Of a stretch of DNA of 36,202 nt, positions 32,772 to 36,202 are shown in pieces (the stretch's first letter is position 1; every line of letters starts with the position of its first letter). Position numbers and translations under genes: made by a program. Below the pieces are notes generated by a model. It was not told where the DNA came from and did no database searches. It saw only the letters and a program-made list of their open reading frames with translations. Source of the DNA: Stenotrophomonas sp. (GTDB lineage: Bacteria; Pseudomonadota; Gammaproteobacteria; Xanthomonadales; Xanthomonadaceae); the NCBI GenBank assembly GCA_003248565.1, contig QFOV01000005.1:1-36202 (forward strand), written 5' to 3'.

Positions 32772-33203
32772 GTGAATATTTCTCCCGCCGACGAACGCCT
32801 GTTGTCCGTGTTGCGCGAGGACGCGCGCGCCTCCACCGCGCAGATCGCCCGCCGGCTAGGCCTGTCACGGACCACGGTGCAGAGCCGGATCGACCGGCTC
32901 GAGCAGTTGGGAGTGATTGCCGGCTACACGGTGCGCACCCATGAGGACTACGAGCAGGGCCAGGTGCGTGCGCACGTGCTGATCACCGTGCTGCCGAAGA
33001 AGATGCCGGCCGTGGTCAAGGCGCTGCGTGACATCACCGAGGTGCGCTCGCTGCATTCGGTAAGCGGCAATCACGACCTGATCGCGATGGTGGTGGTGGG
33101 TGGGGTCAGCGAGATGGATGTGGTGACCGACGCCATCGGTGCGGTGGATGGGGTGGAGCGGACCAACAGCGCGATCATTCTTTCTACCAAATTTGAGCGG
33201 TGA
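32772..33203 (+). CDS. Lrp/AsnC-family transcriptional regulator
   Basis: Small DNA-binding regulator of 143 residues. The helix-turn-helix lies in the first 55 residues (DERLLSVLREDARASTAQIARRLGL...SRTTVQSRIDRLEQLGVI in outline). A RAM/AsnC ligand and oligomerisation domain follows (VRAHVLITVLPKK, VRSLHSVSGNHDLIAMVVV). GTG 32772 gives the family-typical start MNISPADERLL; a frame back to 32652 adds unrelated residues. No strong ribosome site is visible. It probably senses an amino acid that the divergent aminotransferase uses. Confidence 0.9.
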   Translation: MNISPADERLLSVLREDARASTAQIARRLGLSRTTVQSRIDRLEQLGVIAGYTVRTHEDYEQGQVRAHVLITVLPKKMPAVVKALRDITEVRSLHSVSGNHDLIAMVVVGGVSEMDVVTDAIGAVDGVERTNSAIILSTKFER

Positions 33204-33249
33204 GGTAGCTGGCAGCGTTGCTTTGGGTTTGCTTTGCCCTTGCTCTAGA

Positions 33250-33281
33250 GCCGTTATTCCCGCCTTCGCGGGAATGACGGC
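33250..33281. repeat. REP palindrome upstream of queA
   Basis: Fourteen-nt arms GCCGTTATTCCCGC and GCGGGAATGACGGC (one mismatch) around CTTC. It belongs to the same family as the pair at 12690-12839. It follows the Lrp stop by 46 nt and may also help end that transcript. Confidence 0.8.
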
Positions 33282-33387
33282 ATGAAGCGAAGCCAAGGCC
33301 AAGGCCCGAACCCAGGCCCAAGCCCAGAAACCAGCTCTTCCTCCCCTGAGAGCTACAATAGTCGGCTCCCCGCACGAAGTTCCGGCC

Positions 33388-34431
33388 TTGAAGAAGTCCG
33401 ATTTCACCTATGACCTGCCTGAGGAATTGATCGCCCAGGCTCCCTTGGCCGAACGTTCGGCCAGCCGCCTGCTGCTGGTTCCGCCGGCGCCGGCGCCGTT
33501 CGACGACCGTCAGGTGCGTGATCTGGCCGGATTGCTGCAGCCTGGTGACCTGCTGGTGTTCAACGATACCCGCGTCATTCCGGCACGCCTGTTCGGGCAG
33601 AAAGCCAGTGGTGGCCGCGTCGAGATCCTGATCGAGCGTCTGCTCGGTGGCCAGCAGGCGCGCGCGCAGATCGGTGCCAGCAAGTCGCCCAAGCCCGGCA
33701 GCTGCATTCAGCTTGATGCCGGCGGCGAAGCCGAGGTGCTTGGCCGCGACGGCGAGTTCTATGTGCTGCGCTTTGATGTTCCAGAATCGCTGGAATCCTG
33801 GCTGGTGCACGAAGGCCGCCTGCCGCTGCCGCCCTACATCCACCGTGAGCCCGGCGTGGATGATCGCGAGCGCTACCAGACGGTGTTCGCCAAGCAGGTC
33901 GGTGCCGTGGCTGCGCCGACCGCCGGCCTGCACTTCGACGAAGCGTTGCTGGCGCAGCTGCGCGAACGCGGCGTGCAGTTCGGCCACATCACCCTGCATG
34001 TCGGCGCCGGCACCTTCCAGCCGGTGCGCGTGGATGATCTGTCGCAGCACGTGATGCACCGCGAATGGCTCAATGTCGGCGCTGAGCTGGTCGAGCAGGT
34101 GCGACGCACCCGTGCTGCCGGTGGCCGGGTGATCGGTGTCGGTACCACCGTGGTGCGAGCGCTTGAGAGTGCGATGCGCGAAGGCGAACTGCATCCCTAC
34201 GCCGGAGAGACCCAGATCTTCATCACTCCGGGTTACCGCATCCGCAGCGTCGATGCGATGGTCACCAATTTCCACCTGCCGGAAAGCACCCTGCTGATGA
34301 TGATCAGCGCGTTCGCGGGCAAGGAGCGTGTTTTCCAGGCCTATGCGCACGCTATCGCCCAGAAGTACCGCTTCTTCAGCTATGGCGATGCGATGCTGCT
34401 GTTCCCGGCTGCGGAAGGTGCGGCGGTTTGA
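33388..34431 (+). CDS. queA: S-adenosylmethionine:tRNA ribosyltransferase-isomerase QueA
   Basis: Makes epoxyqueuosine in tRNA by transferring the ribose of SAM to preQ1 in the anticodon loop. The 347 residues contain KKSDFTYDLPEELIAQAPL, FNDTRVIPARLFGQK, the PPYIHR segment, AAPTAGLHF, VGAGTFQPVR and NFHLPESTLLMMI, all family hallmarks. The start is TTG 33388; no ATG or GTG is available to give the standard MKKSDF start. A TACAAT at 33354-33359 may be its -10 box. The common downstream partner tgt is not next; an iron importer is. Confidence 0.95.
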   Translation: MKKSDFTYDLPEELIAQAPLAERSASRLLLVPPAPAPFDDRQVRDLAGLLQPGDLLVFNDTRVIPARLFGQKASGGRVEILIERLLGGQQARAQIGASKSPKPGSCIQLDAGGEAEVLGRDGEFYVLRFDVPESLESWLVHEGRLPLPPYIHREPGVDDRERYQTVFAKQVGAVAAPTAGLHFDEALLAQLRERGVQFGHITLHVGAGTFQPVRVDDLSQHVMHREWLNVGAELVEQVRRTRAAGGRVIGVGTTVVRALESAMREGELHPYAGETQIFITPGYRIRSVDAMVTNFHLPESTLLMMISAFAGKERVFQAYAHAIAQKYRFFSYGDAMLLFPAAEGAAV

Positions 34432-34445
34432 CGTAGTGCACGGAT

Positions 34446-34476
34446 GGATCAAATGAGATAAGTTCTCATTTGATCC
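34446..34476. promoter_or_regulatory. Fur-box-like dyad upstream of the iron importer
   Basis: Perfect 13-nt arms GGATCAAATGAGA and TCTCATTTGATCC flank TAAGT. The central AATGAGA...TCTCATT is very close to Fur boxes known from related bacteria (AATGAGAATCATTCTCATT type). It lies 48 nt before the iron-binding protein start. No T-run follows, so it is not a typical terminator for queA. Confidence 0.75.
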
Positions 34477-34524
34477 GTGTCCGGCCATCGTGGCCGGGAC
34501 CGACGACCACTTCCGGAGTAAATC

Positions 34525-35607
34525 ATGCGTCATCCGAAGCGTGCCGCCGGCCATCTGGCTGCCTTGTGTTCCCTCGTCCTGCTTGGCGCCTGCGCCAAGA
34601 GCGGTGACGCTCCCGCACCTGCCGCCGCATCGCAAGCAGGCACCACTGCGGGTGAGGTCAACCTCTACACCACGCGCGAACCCGCCCTGGTGCAGCCGCT
34701 GTTGGACGCATTCACCGCGGACACCGGCATCAAGGTCAATACGGTGCTGCTCAAGGACGGCTTGACCGAGCGTCTGGCTGCCGAAGGCGAGCGTTCACCG
34801 GCCGACGTGCTGATGACGGTGGATACCGGTCGCCTGCTCGACGTGGTTGAAGCTGGCCACACCCAGGCGGTGAAGTCGCCGGTGCTGGAAGCGGCCATCC
34901 CTGCGCACTTGCGCTCGCCGGAAGGGCAGTGGTTCGCGCTGTCGCTGCGCGACCGCGTGGTCTATGCCGACAAGGATCTCGACCTGACCGGCTTCACTTA
35001 TGAAGATCTGGCCGATCCCAAGTGGAAGGGCCGGGTATGCATCCGTTCCGGCCAGCATCCTTACAACACCAGTCTGTTCGCGGCGATGATCGCGCATGAC
35101 GGCGCGGAGAAGACCGAAGCCTGGCTGCGCGGGGTCAAGGCCAACCTTGCACGCAAGGCTGCCGGTGGTGATCGCGATGTTGCACGCGACATTCTTGCCG
35201 GCATCTGCGATATCGGTGTGGCCAACGCGTATTACGTGGGCCGCATGAAGAACGCCGAGGAAGGCTCCGAGCAACGCAGCTGGGGCGATGCCATCCAGGT
35301 GGTGCGGCCGGTGTTTGCCAGTGCTGCCGATACCGGCACCCACGTCAATATCTCCGGCGCCGCCGTCGCCCGTCATGCGCCCAATCATGACAACGCGGTG
35401 AAGCTGCTGGAATACCTGGTCAGCGACAGCTCGCAGAGCCTGTACGCGCGCGCCAACTACGAATACCCGGTGAAGCCGGGTGTTGCGCTTGACCCGGTCG
35501 TAGCCAGCTTCGGCCCGATGAAGGTGGACCCGCTGCCCTTGGCCGAAGTGGTTGCCAACCGCAAGCTGGCCAGTGAGTTGGTGGACAAGGTGGGTTTCGA
35601 TAACTGA
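34525..35607 (+). CDS. Ferric-iron ABC transporter substrate-binding lipoprotein
   Basis: Captures ferric iron in the periplasm for an FbpABC-type importer. The 360 residues begin with a lipoprotein signal (LLGAC, Cys23), then GEVNLYTTREPALVQPLLDAF, PADVLMTVDTGRL, the LSLRDRVVYADKDL segment, and the twin iron-binding tyrosines Tyr236-Tyr237 in GVANAYYVGRM. This is the FbpA/FutA class 1 transferrin-like fold. GGAG precedes the ATG at 34525. A Fur-like box upstream and a permease gene downstream support the role. Confidence 0.92.
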   Translation: MRHPKRAAGHLAALCSLVLLGACAKSGDAPAPAAASQAGTTAGEVNLYTTREPALVQPLLDAFTADTGIKVNTVLLKDGLTERLAAEGERSPADVLMTVDTGRLLDVVEAGHTQAVKSPVLEAAIPAHLRSPEGQWFALSLRDRVVYADKDLDLTGFTYEDLADPKWKGRVCIRSGQHPYNTSLFAAMIAHDGAEKTEAWLRGVKANLARKAAGGDRDVARDILAGICDIGVANAYYVGRMKNAEEGSEQRSWGDAIQVVRPVFASAADTGTHVNISGAAVARHAPNHDNAVKLLEYLVSDSSQSLYARANYEYPVKPGVALDPVVASFGPMKVDPLPLAEVVANRKLASELVDKVGFDN

Positions 35608-35678
35608 CCTTGGCTGTTCCTGCGTGCCGACGCCGTGCTTGCGGTGCCGGCCCGTTGTTTCGCGATGGATAGTGCTTG

Positions 35679-36202
35679 ATGACGTGGCGATGGAATCCCT
35701 GGCTGCTGGGCGCGGTATCGGTGGCGGTGCTGATGTTGGCGCCGGTGCTGGGTTTGGCGTGGGCGGCGAGCGATGGCAGTGCCGGGCTGTGGGCGCATCT
35801 ATCGGCCAATGTGCTGCCGACCGCGCTGCTCAATACCGGCCTGTTGTTGCTGGGCGTCGGCGTATTGGTCGTAGTGCTGGGTACGGGCAGCGCGTGGCTG
35901 GTGACGGCGTTTGCGTTTCCCGGGCACAAAATGCTGGCTTGGGCGTTGCTGCTGCCCTTGGCAGTGCCAACGTATATCGCCGCCTTCGCCTATCTGGACG
36001 TGCTGCATCCGCTTGGCCCGGTGCAGGGGCTGATCCGCGACCTGCTGGGCTATGACAGTCCCCGTCAGTTCCGCCTGCCGGATATCCGTCATCTGCTTGG
36101 CTGCATCGTGCTGCTCGGCTTCGTGCTCTATCCCTATGTGTACCTGACGACCCGCGCCTTGTTCATGACCCAGGCGGCGGGCTTGCTGGAAGCGGCGCGC
36201 AG
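35679..36202 (+). CDS. Ferric-iron ABC transporter permease (partial, cut by window end)
   Basis: An open frame runs from ATG 35679 to the last base without a stop: 174 complete codons plus two bases. It begins MTWRWNPWLLGAVSVAVLML and shows several hydrophobic segments (about 9-30, 50-75, 85-105, 140-160), with the FbpB-type motifs LLPLAVPTYIAAFAYLDVL and VLYPYVYLTTRALF. The last residues (LLEAAR) enter the EAA loop that contacts the ATPase. FbpB-type permeases are about 500 residues, often a two-half fusion, so most of the protein is missing. It starts 71 nt after the binding-protein gene. Confidence 0.88.
   Translation, partial: MTWRWNPWLLGAVSVAVLMLAPVLGLAWAASDGSAGLWAHLSANVLPTALLNTGLLLLGVGVLVVVLGTGSAWLVTAFAFPGHKMLAWALLLPLAVPTYIAAFAYLDVLHPLGPVQGLIRDLLGYDSPRQFRLPDIRHLLGCIVLLGFVLYPYVYLTTRALFMTQAAGLLEAAR

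Overview
The window looks like chromosomal DNA of a high-GC gammaproteobacterium of the Xanthomonadaceae, most likely Stenotrophomonas. Three things point there. First, the palindrome with GTAG...CTAC ends at 2764-2790, with degenerate relatives near 6 kb, matches the SMAG (Stenotrophomonas maltophilia GTAG) repeat class. Second, several other REP-like palindromes fill the gaps. Third, an efflux operon has the smeV-W-U2-X order with a divergent LysR gene. I see no rRNA, tRNA, insertion sequence, prophage or CRISPR array.

Layout. 1-2.8 kb: end of a YgfX-like gene, then the lipoprotein-export pair lolC-lolD and a small lipoprotein. 2.8-8.2 kb, minus strand: yggX, mutY, ftsY and htpG, separated by repeat clusters. 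8.4-14.8 kb, plus strand: rsmD-coaD, a small lipoprotein, a 4Fe-4S ferredoxin overlapping an exported gamma-glutamyltransferase, a metallo-beta-lactamase-fold hydrolase and an exported alpha/beta hydrolase. 14.9-16.1 kb, minus strand: a PliG-like lysozyme inhibitor and upp.

16.2-21.9 kb: four tightly packed plus-strand genes, all for exported products: TonB-dependent receptor, beta-propeller phytase-like lipoprotein, metallophosphoesterase and family I inorganic pyrophosphatase. The first three junctions are a 4-nt overlap, a 4-nt overlap and a 4-nt gap. I read this as an envelope system that takes up or processes a phosphorylated compound and runs its product down to orthophosphate. It is the most interesting part of the window because the pyrophosphatase is normally cytosolic, yet here it has a signal peptide and a complete catalytic set, and because the beta-propeller departs from the canonical phytase motif.

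21.9-22.6 kb: a small exported Tyr-rich protein behind a leader that can fold into four successive hairpins. 22.8-31.1 kb: a LysR regulator divergent from an RND efflux operon (adaptor, pump, short-chain dehydrogenase, outer-membrane channel) of the MexEF-OprN/SmeVWX type. 31.1-33.2 kb: a class III aminotransferase divergent from an Lrp/AsnC regulator. 33.4 kb to the end: queA, then a strong Fur-box-like dyad and the start of a ferric-iron ABC importer (binding lipoprotein, and a permease cut by the window edge).

Coordinates and motifs were read by eye from the sequence. Family names rest on recognised motifs and remembered family sequences, not on a database search.
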